Shown here piece after piece: positions 8,836 to 18,260 of a stretch of 64,000 nucleotides of DNA. This DNA is from Pseudomonas subflava. GTDB lineage: Bacteria; Pseudomonadota; Gammaproteobacteria; Pseudomonadales; Pseudomonadaceae. Location: the NCBI RefSeq assembly GCF_023823685.1, contig NZ_JAMXBF010000003.1:124001-188000 (forward strand). Direction: 5' to 3'. The translations under genes and the position numbers were made by a program. The notes under the pieces are model-generated. The model was given only the letters and a program-made list of their open reading frames with translations. It had not been told where the DNA came from and did not search any database. Each line of letters opens with the position of its first letter. Position 1 is the stretch's first letter.

Positions 8836-9136
8836 GCCATCCGTAGGTTGCGCCATGCGCACCCTTGGCCATCGAGCCTCCCGAGGTGCGCACGGCGCAC
8901 CTACGCGTGCATCCCCTTCAGCAGCGTCGCCAGCAGCCATCCGTAGGGTGCGCCACGCGCACCATTGGCCATCGAGCCTCCCGAGTGCGCGCGGCGCACC
9001 CTACGCGCGCATCTCCTTCACCAGCGTCGCCACCAGCCATCCGTAGGGTGCGCCATGCGCACCATTGGCATCGAGCCTCCCGAGGTGCGCACGGCGCACC
9101 CTACGCGTGCATCTCCTTCACCAGCGTCGCCAGCAG
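8836..9136. repeat. three tandem copies of a 100-bp unit, the last overlapping the 3' end of the nitronate monooxygenase gene
   Basis: Copies start at 8836, 8936 and 9036 with an exact 100-bp period (shared landmarks CCGTAGG at 8841/8941/9041 and CTACGCG at 9001/9101, CTACGCG at 8901). Each unit holds a long imperfect palindrome (GTAGGGTGCGCC...GGCGCACCCTAC) followed by about 36 bp encoding, on the minus strand, the last residues of the neighbouring enzyme (TLVKEMHA and stop). Copy 1 differs most (GTAGGTTGCG). The unit is therefore a REP-like palindrome plus a gene tail amplified together. Confidence 0.9.
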
Positions 9137-10141
9137 TTCCGCCGCCGGCATCTCGCGCGCCAGCGGTGCGCCCTGGCCGGCCCATTGTGCGGCGAAGTCG
9201 TGGTTGCCCCGGGCGCTCGCGGCCGCGTGCAGGGCCTTGGCGGCGTCGTAGCAGATCGGGTAGTCCGGCAACGCCGCGCCGAGGTCGCCGTACAGGCGAT
9301 TGGGCAGGCCGCGGGCCGGGCGGCCGGAGATATTCGCGGTGATCTCGGTGCGCGCCGCCTGCTCGCCCTTCAGCGCCGCGCGGTAGGCGGCGTTGGCCGC
9401 GGACTCCGGACAGAGCACGAAGGCCGTGCCCAGCTGCACGCCGGACGCGCCCAGGGCCAGGGCGGCGCGAATGCCGGCGCCGTCCATGATGCCGCCGGCG
9501 GCGATCACCGGCAGGCGCGACTGCTGCGCCAGCAGACGCACCAGGGCCAGGGTGCCGAGGCCGGCATCGCCGTGCTCGGGCGCGAACACGCCGCGATGGC
9601 CGCCGGCTTCCACGCCCTGGGCCACCAGCGCATCCACACCGGCGGCTTCGGCCAGCCGTGCCTCCTCCGGCGTGGTGACGCAGGCCAGGGTGCGGATGCC
9701 GACCCGCTGCAGGCGCTCGATCCAGTCCTGCGGCGGCATGCCGAAGTGGAAGCTGACCACCGCCGGGCGCAGCTCCAGCAACAGCTCGAGCATGTTCGGG
9801 TCGGCCAGGAAGCTCTGATAGATCTCGCGCAGCCGGGCCGGCGGCTCGGCGCCGAACTCGGCGAACAGCGGCCGCAGGCGTTCCAGCCAGGCCGCCTCGC
9901 GCGCGGCGTCGGCGGTCGCCGGGCGGTGGCAGAACAGGTTGAGATTGAACGCTTTGGCCGTCAGCGCGCGGGTCTGCTCGACCAGCTCGCGGGCCTGCGC
10001 CGTGCTGCTGGCGCCCAGGCCCAGCGAGCCCAGGCCTCCGGCCTCGGACACCGCGGCAGCCAAGGCCGGCGTGGACACACCGACCATAGGCGCTTGGATG
10101 ATGGGATGGCGGATGCCGAGCAACGTGCACAGGGATGACAT
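9101..10141 (-). CDS. nitronate monooxygenase / 2-nitropropane dioxygenase family (FMN)
   Basis: 346 residues. The FMN-barrel motifs are present: [11 protein letters not shown] at the N-terminus, the VEAGGHRG loop, [10 protein letters not shown] and [12 protein letters not shown]. Family members oxidise alkyl nitronates such as propionate-3-nitronate with FMN and oxygen. ATG 10141 was chosen because GGAGG lies six bases upstream; an alternative upstream codon would add eight residues without a site. The gene is divergent from a LysR regulator, a common arrangement in which that regulator controls it. Its last codons lie inside the 100-bp tandem repeat, so the 3' end was copied twice downstream. 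Confidence 0.9.
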   Translation of the reverse strand: MSSLCTLLGIRHPIIQAPMVGVSTPALAAAVSEAGGLGSLGLGASSTAQARELVEQTRALTAKAFNLNLFCHRPATADAAREAAWLERLRPLFAEFGAEPPARLREIYQSFLADPNMLELLLELRPAVVSFHFGMPPQDWIERLQRVGIRTLACVTTPEEARLAEAAGVDALVAQGVEAGGHRGVFAPEHGDAGLGTLALVRLLAQQSRLPVIAAGGIMDGAGIRAALALGASGVQLGTAFVLCPESAANAAYRAALKGEQAARTEITANISGRPARGLPNRLYGDLGAALPDYPICYDAAKALHAAASARGNHDFAAQWAGQGAPLAREMPAAELLATLVKEMHA

Positions 10142-10226
10142 GAAAACCTCCGCAGGATTGACCAATCAATCTCAAAACAAGATTATTTCGAAAACTCTAT
10201 TCTCATTTCGAGATTTATAGAAGCCC

Positions 10227-11105
10227 ATGGATCTGACCAACCTCGCCCTCTTCCGCACCGTTGCCCTCGAGCAGAGCGTCACCCGCGCCGCGCAGAGCCT
10301 GCAGCGCGCCCAGTCCAGCGTGACCACGCGCATCCAGCAGCTGGAAGAAGAGCTCGGCGCCGCGCTGTTCCTGCGCGAGGGCAAGCGCATGCTGCTGACC
10401 GAGCGTGGCAGCACCTTCCTCGCCTACGCCGAACAGTTGTTGGCGCTGGCCGACGAGGCGCGCCAGGCCCTGCACCCGCAAGACCCCGCCGGCAGCCTGC
10501 GCCTGGGCACGATGGAAAGCACGGCCGCCGCGCGCCTGCCGCAACCGCTGGCGCGCTTTCACCGCGACCACCCGCAGGTCGCCCTGGAGGTCAGCACCGG
10601 TCCCAGCCTGCCGCTGCTCGAGGCGGTCCTGGCGCGACGCCTGGACTGCGCGCTGATCGCCCAGCCGCACAGCTGGCAGCAGGGCGGCTGGCAGGCCGAG
10701 GCCCTGCCGGATGGCGTGGACGCGCAGCCGGTGTTCCGCGAGGAACTGCTGCTGGTACTGCCGGCCGACCATCCTCCGGTGGAGCAACCGGAGCAGGTGC
10801 AGATCCGCACCCTGGCGGGCTTCGCCCAGGGCTGCAGCTATCGCCATATCGCCCTCAGCTGGCTGGGCGCCGGCGGCCCACCCGTGCGCGTGCAGGAGGT
10901 GGGCTCCTACCACGCCATTCTCGCCTGCGTGGCGGCGGGCGCCTGCGTCGGCGTGATGCCGCGCTCGCTGCTGAAACTGCCGCGCCAGGCCCCGGCCGTG
11001 CGCAGCGTGCCACTGCTGACGCTGGACACCCTGCTGATCCGCCGCCGGGGCAGCGCCAGCATCGCCGTTGAGCGCCTGCACGAACGGCTGCGGAGCCCCG
11101 AGTAA
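10227..11105 (+). CDS. LysR-family transcriptional regulator
   Basis: 292 residues: an N-terminal winged helix ([35 protein letters not shown], about 4-38) and a C-terminal periplasmic-binding-like effector domain (about 88-285). It is transcribed away from the nitronate monooxygenase gene across an unusually AT-rich 85-bp spacer, where its operator is expected, and its stop codon overlaps the start of the downstream MFS gene by one base. It probably controls one or both neighbours. The inducer is unknown. Confidence 0.9.
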   Translation: MDLTNLALFRTVALEQSVTRAAQSLQRAQSSVTTRIQQLEEELGAALFLREGKRMLLTERGSTFLAYAEQLLALADEARQALHPQDPAGSLRLGTMESTAAARLPQPLARFHRDHPQVALEVSTGPSLPLLEAVLARRLDCALIAQPHSWQQGGWQAEALPDGVDAQPVFREELLLVLPADHPPVEQPEQVQIRTLAGFAQGCSYRHIALSWLGAGGPPVRVQEVGSYHAILACVAAGACVGVMPRSLLKLPRQAPAVRSVPLLTLDTLLIRRRGSASIAVERLHERLRSPE

Positions 11106-12226
11106 TGGACCGGCCACTGCGCGATGCCCTGACCGGCGCCCTGATGCTGGCGGTCGGCATGGGCTTCGGCCGTTTCGCCTTCACCGGCCTCTATCCGCAG
11201 ATGATGACCGACGGCGTGCTCGACCTTCGCGGCGGCTCCCTGGCCGCCTCGGCGAACTATGCCGGCTACCTGCTCGGCGCCCTGCTGCTGGCCTGGAAAC
11301 ACCCCTGGCAGCCGGCGACGCTGTGCCGCGCCGGCCTGTTCGGCAGCCTGGCCTGCCTGCTGGCGATGGCCGCCGCACCGAGCGTCACCAGCGTCCTGCC
11401 GCTGCGTTTGCTCGCCGGCGTGGCCAGCGCCCTGACCCTGGTCGGCGCGTCGCTGTGGCTGCTGCGCGCCGACCATCATCCGCGAGCCGCGCCGGTGCTC
11501 TACGCCGGCGTCGGCCTGGGCATCCTCCTGTCCGCCGAGCTGCTCGCCGCCGGACAACGGCTTGGCTGGCACAGCCCGGCCCAGTGGTTACTGCTGGGCA
11601 TAGCGGCGCTGATGCTGATCCTGCCCGCCACTCTGGCGCTGCGCCAGACGACTCCCACAACCGCCACACAGGCGCCGCCCGAGCGCGCACTGCCGGCCGC
11701 GCGCCTGGTCACGCTCTACGGCCTGGCCGGCTTCGGCTACATCGTCACCGCCACCTACCTACCACTGTTGCTGCGCGACGGCCTGAACGGCATTGACCCG
11801 CTGCAGATCTGGGCCGCCTTCGGCCTGGGCGCGGTGCCCTCGTGTTTCCTCTGGCACGGCCTGCGCGAGCGCCTGGGGACGCGCCGGGCGCTGGCGCTCA
11901 ACCTGGGGCTGCAGGCCATCGGCGTGGCGTTGCCGGCGCTCGATGACGGCCTCGCCGGCGGCCTGCTCAGCGCGCTGCTGGTCGGCGGCACCTTCATGGG
12001 TACGGTGACCATCGCCATGGCCGCCGCCCGGGGCGAATCGCGGCACACGCCGCAACTGGCGGCGTGGATGACCGCCAGCTATGGCGTGGGCCAGATCGCC
12101 GGGCCGCTGCTCGCCGAGGCCCTGCACGGCCACTTCCGGCACTTCGCTCCCGCCCTGCTGTGCGCCGCCGCGGGCCTGGCCCTGGCGGCGCTGCTGAGCC
12201 TGCCGCGCCCGGCGCCTGCGACCTAG
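11105..12226 (+). CDS. MFS transporter, YbfB/YjiJ family
   Basis: 373 residues with about twelve hydrophobic helices. The start LTGALMLAVGMGFGRFAFTGLYPQMM is the hallmark of the YbfB/YjiJ branch, whose substrates are mostly untested. The start codon overlaps the stop of the LysR gene (TAATG), indicating translational coupling. It is probably an exporter or importer controlled by that LysR protein; sequence alone does not show the direction. Confidence 0.87.
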   Translation: MDRPLRDALTGALMLAVGMGFGRFAFTGLYPQMMTDGVLDLRGGSLAASANYAGYLLGALLLAWKHPWQPATLCRAGLFGSLACLLAMAAAPSVTSVLPLRLLAGVASALTLVGASLWLLRADHHPRAAPVLYAGVGLGILLSAELLAAGQRLGWHSPAQWLLLGIAALMLILPATLALRQTTPTTATQAPPERALPAARLVTLYGLAGFGYIVTATYLPLLLRDGLNGIDPLQIWAAFGLGAVPSCFLWHGLRERLGTRRALALNLGLQAIGVALPALDDGLAGGLLSALLVGGTFMGTVTIAMAAARGESRHTPQLAAWMTASYGVGQIAGPLLAEALHGHFRHFAPALLCAAAGLALAALLSLPRPAPAT

Positions 12227-12291
12227 GTCCAATAGGCGGCGCACGCCGCAGGCGCGACCATCGGCGCATGACCTCACCTCCGGAACGCCGC

Positions 12292-14211
12292 ATGTCGTCC
12301 AGCGCCGCGGGCAAGACGGCCGTGCTGCAGAACATCCACGGCACCATGGAGTTCCTGCGCAAGTACCCGCCGTTCAATCAGATGGACAGCGCCCAGCTGG
12401 CCTACCTGGTGGAGCATTGCCAGCTGCGCTTCTATGCCGCCGGCGAGAGCATCATCAAGCCCGGCGACGGGCCGGTGCAGCACTTCTACATCGTCAAGCA
12501 GGGCCAGGTGGTCGGCGAACGCCCGCACTCGGCCCGGCGCGGCAGCGAGACCACCTTCGAGATCGCCAGCGGCGAATGCTTCCCCCTGGCCGCCCTGCTC
12601 GGCGAGCGCGCCACCCGCACCGAGCACCTGGCCGGCGAGGATACCTTCTGCCTGCTGCTGGGCAAGGACGCCTTCGTCCGCCTGTTCGCCCAGTCCGCCC
12701 CCTTCCGCGACTTCGCCCTGCGCGGGGTCAGCAGCCTGCTCGACCAAGTCAACCAGCAGGTGCAGCTGCGCGCCGCCGAGAACCTCGGCGCGCAGTACTC
12801 GCTGGATACCCCGCTGCGCGAACTGGCGCCGCAGCAGCCGGTGGCCTGCAGCGCCGACACGCCGTTGCGCGACGCGGTGCGGCGCATGCACGAGCAGCAT
12901 GTCGGCAGCATCGTTATCGTCGATGACCAGGCCCAGCCCAACGGCATCTTCACCCTGCGCGACCTGCGCCGGGTGGTGGCGGCCGGGGAATCGCTGGAAC
13001 AGCCGATCAGCGCATTGATGACCCAGCGCCCGTTCCATCTGCCCCCCGACGCCAGCGCCTTCGACGCCGCCCTGGCGATGACCGAGCGGCACATCGCCCA
13101 CGTCTGCCTGGTGGAGCACGAGCGCCTGGTCGGCGTGGTGTCCGAGCGCGACCTGTTCTCCCTGCAGCGCGTCGACCTGGTGCACCTGGCGCGCACCATC
13201 CGCCACGCCGGGCGCCTGGAGACACTGGTGGCGCTGCGCAGCGACATCCGCCTGCTGGTCGAGCGCATGCTGGCCCACGGCGCCAGCTCCACCCAGATCA
13301 CCCAGCTGGTCACCCTGCTCAACGATCACACCGTGTGCCGGGTGATCGAGCTTGTTCTGGAGGAGCTGGGCGACCCCGGCGTGCCATTCAGCTGGCTGTG
13401 CTTCGGCAGCGAGGGCCGCCGCGAGCAGACCCTGCACACCGACCAGGACAACGGCATCCTCTTCGAGGCGGCCGACGCCGCCGAGGCCGAACGCATCCGC
13501 CAGCGCCTGCTGCCCTACGCCAAGCGCATCAACCAGCTGCTCGCCGAGTGCGGCTTCGCCCTGTGCCGCGGCAACATCATGGCCGGCAATCCGGAACTGT
13601 GCCTGTCGCGCCGGGAGTGGACGCGGCGCTTCTCCGCCTTCGTCCGCGAGGCCACCCCGGAGAGCCTGCTGGGCTCGAGCATCTACTTCGACCTGCGCGT
13701 GGTCTGGGGCGATGAGCAGGGTTGCGCCCAGCTGCGCCGGCAGTTGCTCGCCGAGGTGGCCGACAACAGCCTGTTCCAGCGCCTGCTGGCGGCCAATGCT
13801 CTGCGCCACCGCCCGCCGCTGGGACGCTTCCGCGACTTCGTGGTGGCGCGCAAGGGTGCCGAGAAGGACACCCTCGACCTCAAGGAGGAAGGCCTCACGC
13901 CCTTCGTCGACGGCGCCCGCCTGCTGGCCCTGGCGCACGGCGTGGCCGACAGCAACACCCTGCGCCGCTTCGCCGAACTGGTGCGCCTGCGGGTGATCGA
14001 CGCCCAGGACGGCGCCGCCTACGAGGAGGCCTACCACTTCATCCAGCAGACCCGCCTGCAGCTGCACCAGCAGCAGGCGGCCCAGGGCCTGCCGCTGACC
14101 AACCGCCTCGACCCGGACAGCCTCAACCACCTGGACCGGCGCATCCTGCGCGAATCCTTCCGTCAGGCCCAGCGCCTGCAGGCCAGCCTGGCGCTGCGTT
14201 ACCAGCTATGA
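12292..14211 (+). CDS. DUF294 nucleotidyltransferase with cyclic-nucleotide-binding and CBS domains
   Basis: 639 residues. Domains in order: cyclic-nucleotide-binding-like domain (about 20-130), CBS pair (about 165-285), DUF294 nucleotidyltransferase with GS (372-373) and the metal-binding D384/D386 in GSEGRREQTLHTDQDNGI, then a helical DUF294 C-terminal domain (about 490-630). The family is a presumed signal-transduction nucleotidyltransferase, often encoded with an exonuclease and near acetate permease genes; no permease is present here. ATG 12292 (MSSSAAGKTAVLQNIHG) matches the usual family N-terminus; an in-frame ATG at 12268 is possible, and neither has a strong ribosome site. The exonuclease follows 64 bp later. 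Confidence 0.88.
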   Translation: MSSSAAGKTAVLQNIHGTMEFLRKYPPFNQMDSAQLAYLVEHCQLRFYAAGESIIKPGDGPVQHFYIVKQGQVVGERPHSARRGSETTFEIASGECFPLAALLGERATRTEHLAGEDTFCLLLGKDAFVRLFAQSAPFRDFALRGVSSLLDQVNQQVQLRAAENLGAQYSLDTPLRELAPQQPVACSADTPLRDAVRRMHEQHVGSIVIVDDQAQPNGIFTLRDLRRVVAAGESLEQPISALMTQRPFHLPPDASAFDAALAMTERHIAHVCLVEHERLVGVVSERDLFSLQRVDLVHLARTIRHAGRLETLVALRSDIRLLVERMLAHGASSTQITQLVTLLNDHTVCRVIELVLEELGDPGVPFSWLCFGSEGRREQTLHTDQDNGILFEAADAAEAERIRQRLLPYAKRINQLLAECGFALCRGNIMAGNPELCLSRREWTRRFSAFVREATPESLLGSSIYFDLRVVWGDEQGCAQLRRQLLAEVADNSLFQRLLAANALRHRPPLGRFRDFVVARKGAEKDTLDLKEEGLTPFVDGARLLALAHGVADSNTLRRFAELVRLRVIDAQDGAAYEEAYHFIQQTRLQLHQQQAAQGLPLTNRLDPDSLNHLDRRILRESFRQAQRLQASLALRYQL

Positions 14212-14275
14212 GCCCGGCCTGCACAGGGTGCGCCGTGCGCACCGCCTCTCCCGCGCCCAGACTCGGCGGCACGCC

Positions 14276-14971
14276 ATGAAGAAGCTGCTCGCCCGTTTTC
14301 TCCCCGCTCGCCCCGCCGTCGACCCGCGCAGCCTGCGCCTGCCCGCCGCCCAGCCGCTGGACGAGCGCCCGCTGGCCCGCCAGCGCATGGTGGTGGTGGA
14401 CCTGGAGACCAGCGGCCTCGACCTGCAACGCGACCAGTTGCTGGCCATCGGCGCGGTGGTGATCGAGGACGGCGCCATCGATTTCTCCCAGCAGTTCGAG
14501 TGCACCCTGTGCCAGCCGGGTCACCGGGCCGGCGCCAGCACGCTGATCCACGGCATCGCACCCAGTGCGGTGGCTGCCGGGCAGGCGCCGGACGAGGCGC
14601 TGCTGGCGTTCATGGCGTTCGTCGACGACAGCCCGCTGCTAGCCTTCCACGCGCCCTTCGACCAGCACATGCTCGAGCGCGCCCTGCGCGAGGAACTGGG
14701 CTACCGCCTGCACCACCCTTTCCTCGACGCCGCCGTGCTGGCGCCGCTGCTGTGCCCCGAGGCGCCGCCGTACCGCGGTCTGGACGAATGGCTGGGGCAT
14801 TTCCGCCTGCAGGCCAGCGAGCGCCACCATGCCAGCGCCGATGCCCTGGCCACCGCGGAGCTGGCGCTAATCCTGTTCAGCAAGGCGCGCCGTCAGGGCC
14901 TGGACAATCTGGCCGATCTGCAACGCCAAGCCCAGGCCTGGCGCCGCCGACAGCTGTCGCCCTCGCTCTAG
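14276..14971 (+). CDS. DnaQ-like 3'-5' exonuclease (DEDDh)
   Basis: 231 residues. The DEDDh motifs are present: D42/E44 in VVVDLETSGLD, the middle aspartate in LAFHAPFDQHML, and H...D in HHASADALATAEL. The length and N-terminal basic region match stand-alone exonucleases homologous to the polymerase III epsilon subunit, not the replicative epsilon itself. Such genes commonly follow DUF294 genes, suggesting joint work, possibly nucleotide or DNA-end turnover. ATG 14276 begins MKKLLARF; a partial REP-like sequence (about 14224-14243) occupies the spacer before it. Confidence 0.88.
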   Translation: MKKLLARFLPARPAVDPRSLRLPAAQPLDERPLARQRMVVVDLETSGLDLQRDQLLAIGAVVIEDGAIDFSQQFECTLCQPGHRAGASTLIHGIAPSAVAAGQAPDEALLAFMAFVDDSPLLAFHAPFDQHMLERALREELGYRLHHPFLDAAVLAPLLCPEAPPYRGLDEWLGHFRLQASERHHASADALATAELALILFSKARRQGLDNLADLQRQAQAWRRRQLSPSL

Positions 14972-14995
14972 GCGATAGAGCGGAGCAATATCGGT

Positions 14996-15010
14996 TGTAA
15001 AACATTCTCG
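14996..15010. promoter_or_regulatory. weak Fur-box-like 15-mer
   Basis: TGTAAAACATTCTCG reads as a 7-1-7 element, each half matching about five of seven bases of the Fur half-site TGATAAT. It sits just upstream of the PepSY gene's promoter. The call leans on the much better box before the paralogous module at 23574-23588. Confidence 0.35.
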
Positions 15011-15011
15011 A

Positions 15012-15040
15012 TTCAAACGGCACCCGGCCTCCACTAGAAT
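15012..15040 (+). promoter_or_regulatory. sigma-70-type promoter for the PepSY gene
   Basis: TTCAAA at 15012-15017, a 17-bp spacer and TAGAAT at 15035-15040, 33 bp before the start codon. Confidence 0.5.
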
Positions 15041-15073
15041 GCGAGCCCGTTTCCTCGTCTCGAACCGCCCACC

Positions 15074-16201
15074 ATGCGTTCCACCACCATCCGCCGCTGG
15101 TCCATCGTCCACACCTGGACCAGCCTGGTCTGCACCCTGTTCCTTTTCCTGCTGGCGCTCACCGGCCTGCCGCTGATCTTCCATCACGAGATCGAACACC
15201 TGCTGGGCGAGGCGCCGGAGCTGCGCGAGATGGCGCCCGACGTGCCGCGCCTGGACCTGCAGCAGATCGTCGAGGCCGGCGAGCGCCATCGCCCCGGCGA
15301 GGTGGTGCAGTACCTGGGCTGGGAAGACGACGAGCCCAACGGCGTGGTGACCATCATGGCCGCCACCGCCGGCACCGAGCCCAATTCCTCGCACACCTTC
15401 ATGCTCGATGCGCGCAGCGGCGAGGCGGTGGAAATGCCGGCGGCCAACGGCGGCTTCATGATGCTGATGCTGCGCCTGCATGTGGACATGTTCGCCGGCC
15501 TGCCCGGCAAGCTGCTGCTGGCCTTCATGGGCATCCTCTTCGTGGTGGCGATCGTCTCCGGCGTGGTGCTCTACTCGCCGTTCATGCGCCGGCTGGACTT
15601 CGGCACCGTGCGCCAGCACAAGTCCATGCGCCTGCGCTGGCTCGACCTGCACAACCTGATCGGCATCGTCACCCTGGTCTGGGCGCTGACCGTCGGCCTT
15701 ACCGGGGTGATCAGCGCCTGCGCCGACCTGCTGATCAGCGCCTGGCGCAACGACACTCTCGCCGCCATGGTCGCGCCCTACCGCGACGCCCCGCCGCTCA
15801 CCGAACGCGCCCCGGCCACGCACCTGCTGGACATCGCCCAGGCCGCCGCGCCCGGCATGCAGCCGGACTTCATCGCCTTCCCCGGTACGCGCTTCTCCAG
15901 CGAGCACCATTACTCGGTGTTCATGAAGGGCAGCACGCACCTGACCTCGCACCTGTGGACGCCGGTGCTGATCGACGCGCGGACCCTCGAAGTCACCGCC
16001 GTCGCCAGCCGTCCCTGGTACATGGACGCCCTGGCCATGTCGCAGCCGCTGCACTTCGGCGACTACGGCGGCCGGCCGATGCAGATCCTCTGGGCGGTGC
16101 TCGACGTGCTGACCCTGATCGTCCTCGGCAGCGGCCTGTACCTCTGGTGGGTGCGCCGCCGCGCACCACGCGCCGCCCTGCGCGACGAGGTGGCGGCATG
16201 A
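15074..16201 (+). CDS. PepSY-associated TM protein (iron-uptake-type membrane reductase-like)
   Basis: 375 residues with four hydrophobic helices: about 15-35, 140-165, 190-215 and 335-358. The RRWSIVHTWTSLVCTLFLFLLALTGLPLIFHHEIEHLLG start, the RLHVDMFAGLPGKLLLAFMGILFVVAIVSGVVLYSPF block and WLDLHNLIGIVTLVWALTVGLTG define the PepSY-TM family, whose members are often Fur-regulated and lie beside siderophore receptors, where ferrisiderophore reduction has been proposed. Conserved histidines in the helices (H13, H51, H154-like, LDLHN) could bind haem. It overlaps a 55-residue partner by four bases, and the module is paralogous to 22082-23418. No TonB receptor is adjacent. Confidence 0.85.
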   Translation: MRSTTIRRWSIVHTWTSLVCTLFLFLLALTGLPLIFHHEIEHLLGEAPELREMAPDVPRLDLQQIVEAGERHRPGEVVQYLGWEDDEPNGVVTIMAATAGTEPNSSHTFMLDARSGEAVEMPAANGGFMMLMLRLHVDMFAGLPGKLLLAFMGILFVVAIVSGVVLYSPFMRRLDFGTVRQHKSMRLRWLDLHNLIGIVTLVWALTVGLTGVISACADLLISAWRNDTLAAMVAPYRDAPPLTERAPATHLLDIAQAAAPGMQPDFIAFPGTRFSSEHHYSVFMKGSTHLTSHLWTPVLIDARTLEVTAVASRPWYMDALAMSQPLHFGDYGGRPMQILWAVLDVLTLIVLGSGLYLWWVRRRAPRAALRDEVAA

Positions 16202-16365
16202 AGCGCTGGCGCGAGTCGACCTTCGCCATCCCCACGCTGATCGGCCTGCTCAGCGCCGTCGGTCTATTCGCCGCGCTGCTCGGTGACGGCCCGTGGGACG
16301 CCCTGGCCTGGCTCGGCCTGGGCCTGCCGGCCGTGCTCGGATGCTGGCCGCTGCTGCGCCGCTGA
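16198..16365 (+). CDS. small two-helix membrane protein of the PepSY module
   Basis: 55 residues (MKRWRESTFAIPTLIGLLSA...WPLLRR) with two hydrophobic helices around a GDGPWDALAWLGLG turn. It begins at an ATGA overlap with the PepSY stop codon, so it is translationally coupled. The 62-residue product at 22082-22270 has the same layout (basic start, two helices, GDDVYDLLSWLTLG turn), which supports the reading frame. Such genes are easily missed. Probably a membrane partner of the PepSY protein. Confidence 0.75.
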   Translation: MKRWRESTFAIPTLIGLLSAVGLFAALLGDGPWDALAWLGLGLPAVLGCWPLLRR

Positions 16366-16511
16366 CTGGCGAAAGCGCAACGCCGACCTAACGTGAAACA
16401 AGGCAGAGATCGGAAGCACAGGAGTGCGCCGCTGTCAGTCCTTTCTCCCTCGCTGTTCTGCCGCGCCCGCCGCCCATGCGGCCCCGTCAGCCACCGCCAG
16501 GGAGCATCGCC

Positions 16512-17492
16512 ATGCTGTTCATCACCAATCGCTTTCCCAAGGGCTCGATCAAGACCGAGATCGACCGCCCATTCTCCTTCGACCTGAACAACAACGCGCC
16601 GAGCAACTCGGTGTACTTCTGCGAGCGGCAGAGCAAGCGCAAGCTGGTCGAGGTCGGAAGTCAGGCCTTCCTCGGCCGGCTGCAGGAGGCCAGGCAGCGG
16701 CAGATCCTGCTGTACATCCACGGCTACGCCAACCTGCCGGACGACGTGTTCGCCTCCGTCGAGGAATTCCAGGCGCTGTGCGAGCGCAGCGGCAAGGGCG
16801 AGGTGCTGGTGGTGCCGGTGATCTGGCCGTGCGACAACGACCACGGCATCGTCCAGGACTACTGGGACGACCAGAAGTCCGCCGACTACAGCGCCGTGTC
16901 GCTGGCCCGCGCCCTGTGCTTCTTCCTCGCCTGGCGCAAGGAGCGTGAGGAAGCCGGCCAGCCCAGCTGCCTCAAGCGCATCAACGTGCTGGCCCACTCC
17001 ATGGGTAACCGCGTGCTGCGCGAGACCCTCTGCGAATGGGACCGCTACGACCTGGCCAATGGCGTGCCGATGCTGTTCCGCAACACCTTCCTGATCGCCG
17101 CCGATATCGAGAACGAGTCGATCCACCGCGGCCAGCGCGGCGAGCTGATCGCCCACGCCTCGCGCAACGTGGTGGTGTACTACGCCTCGGACGACCTGGC
17201 CCTGCGCAGCAGCAAGGCGGCCAACGTGAAGAACCGGATCGCCTCGCGCCGCCTCGGCCACAGCGGGCCGGAGAACCTGGAGCTGACGCCGCAGAACGTC
17301 TACGCGGTGGACTGCGACGACATCAACACCCTCTACGACTTCCCCAAGGGCCACTCGTACTTCCGCAGCGGCAGGACGCCGGGCGTGTCCGGCGTGGTCT
17401 TCGACCACCTGTTCGAGTGCCTGGTCAGCGGCCGGGTATTCCCCCAGGACGAGTTCCGCCGCACCAGCATCCTGCACGACAGCGCCGCCTGA
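16512..17492 (+). CDS. DUF900-type alpha/beta hydrolase
   Basis: 326 residues. The alpha/beta-hydrolase core is visible: ILLYIHGYAN (oxyanion-hole HG), the nucleophile elbow NVLAHSMGNRVL (GxSxG variant A-H-S-M-G), and a terminal YDFPKGHSYF containing the probable catalytic histidine. DUF900 proteins are uncharacterised esterase-like enzymes. There is no signal peptide. GGGAG lies eight bases before ATG 16512. The gene stands alone between the PepSY module and the convergent amidotransferase operon. Confidence 0.82.
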   Translation: MLFITNRFPKGSIKTEIDRPFSFDLNNNAPSNSVYFCERQSKRKLVEVGSQAFLGRLQEARQRQILLYIHGYANLPDDVFASVEEFQALCERSGKGEVLVVPVIWPCDNDHGIVQDYWDDQKSADYSAVSLARALCFFLAWRKEREEAGQPSCLKRINVLAHSMGNRVLRETLCEWDRYDLANGVPMLFRNTFLIAADIENESIHRGQRGELIAHASRNVVVYYASDDLALRSSKAANVKNRIASRRLGHSGPENLELTPQNVYAVDCDDINTLYDFPKGHSYFRSGRTPGVSGVVFDHLFECLVSGRVFPQDEFRRTSILHDSAA

Positions 17493-17503
17493 ATCGCGGC
17501 CAT

Positions 17504-17527
17504 AAAAAAGGCCCCGGGAGTGGGGCC
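17504..17527 (-). terminator. intrinsic terminator of the minus-strand amidotransferase operon
   Basis: Hairpin GGCCCC / GGGGCC with a six-base loop. Read on the minus strand it is followed by TTTTTT (A-tract 17504-17509). It lies 26 bp beyond the amidotransferase stop codon. Confidence 0.85.
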
Positions 17528-17552
17528 AAGCGCAGGGTGACAAACGCGCGAA

Positions 17553-18260
17553 TCAGGTGAGCTGGGCGTGCGGCCCGCTGAGGTAGTCGAGCAGGCGGAA
17601 CAGGCTGGCTTTGAGCGAGGCGCAGTGGGCGCTGCCGGCCTGGATGGTGACGGCGTCCTGCACGGCGCCGGGCCGCGTCAGGTCCTGCGGGCAGGCGGCG
17701 ATCAGCTGCTCGATGCTGGCCGGGCTGCTCTCCAGGTGGCACTGTAGGGCCACGGCGCGCTCCTGCCAGACGAAGCCCTGCAGGGCGCAGGCCGCCGAGT
17801 GGTAGAGGGGAATGGCCCCGGCCGGCAGGCCGAAGGTCTCGCCGTGCCAGTGCATGGCCATCAACCGCTGCGGCAGCATGCGCCCGAGCGGCGACTGGCT
17901 CGCCGCGGCGTGCTGCTCGATCAGGTGCCAGCCGATTTCCGCCGTGTCGGCCACGCGCACCTCGGCGCCCAGGGCCTCGGCCAGCAGCTGACCGCCGAGA
18001 CAGATGCCCAGCACGCGCTTGCCGGCATCGAGCGCGGCGCGCAGCAGCTGTTTCTCGGCCACCAGCCAGGGATGCTCGGCCTCGTCGTGCACGCTCATCG
18101 GCCCGCCCATGACCACCAGCAGGTCGAAGTCGTCCAGCGTCGGCAGCGCATCGCCGGCATACAGGTGATGGACCCGCGCCAGCAGGCGGCGCTGGTCCAG
18201 CCACTGGCCGATCTGCGCCGGCCCCTCGAACGCCACGTGCTGCAGTATGGCCACGCGCAT
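17553..18260 (-). CDS. class-I glutamine amidotransferase
   Basis: 235 residues. The GATase-1 triad is visible: the nucleophile cysteine in LGICLGGQLLAEALG, and the histidine and glutamate in VALQCHLESSPASIEQL. The VVMGGPMSVHDE stretch is typical of stand-alone GuaA-like amidotransferases that donate ammonia to an unknown partner or hydrolyse gamma-glutamyl compounds. GGAGG precedes ATG 18260, which overlaps the aminotransferase stop (TGATG). Last gene of a four-gene overlapping operon. With the class-III aminotransferase upstream, a role in amine or gamma-glutamyl compound metabolism is an inference. Confidence 0.87.
   Translation of the reverse strand: MRVAILQHVAFEGPAQIGQWLDQRRLLARVHHLYAGDALPTLDDFDLLVVMGGPMSVHDEAEHPWLVAEKQLLRAALDAGKRVLGICLGGQLLAEALGAEVRVADTAEIGWHLIEQHAAASQSPLGRMLPQRLMAMHWHGETFGLPAGAIPLYHSAACALQGFVWQERAVALQCHLESSPASIEQLIAACPQDLTRPGAVQDAVTIQAGSAHCASLKASLFRLLDYLSGPHAQLT

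Noticed and set aside
8836..9136. CRISPR array or small-gene cluster
   Set aside because: Exact 100-bp duplicates containing a gene tail and a palindrome; there are no unique spacers.
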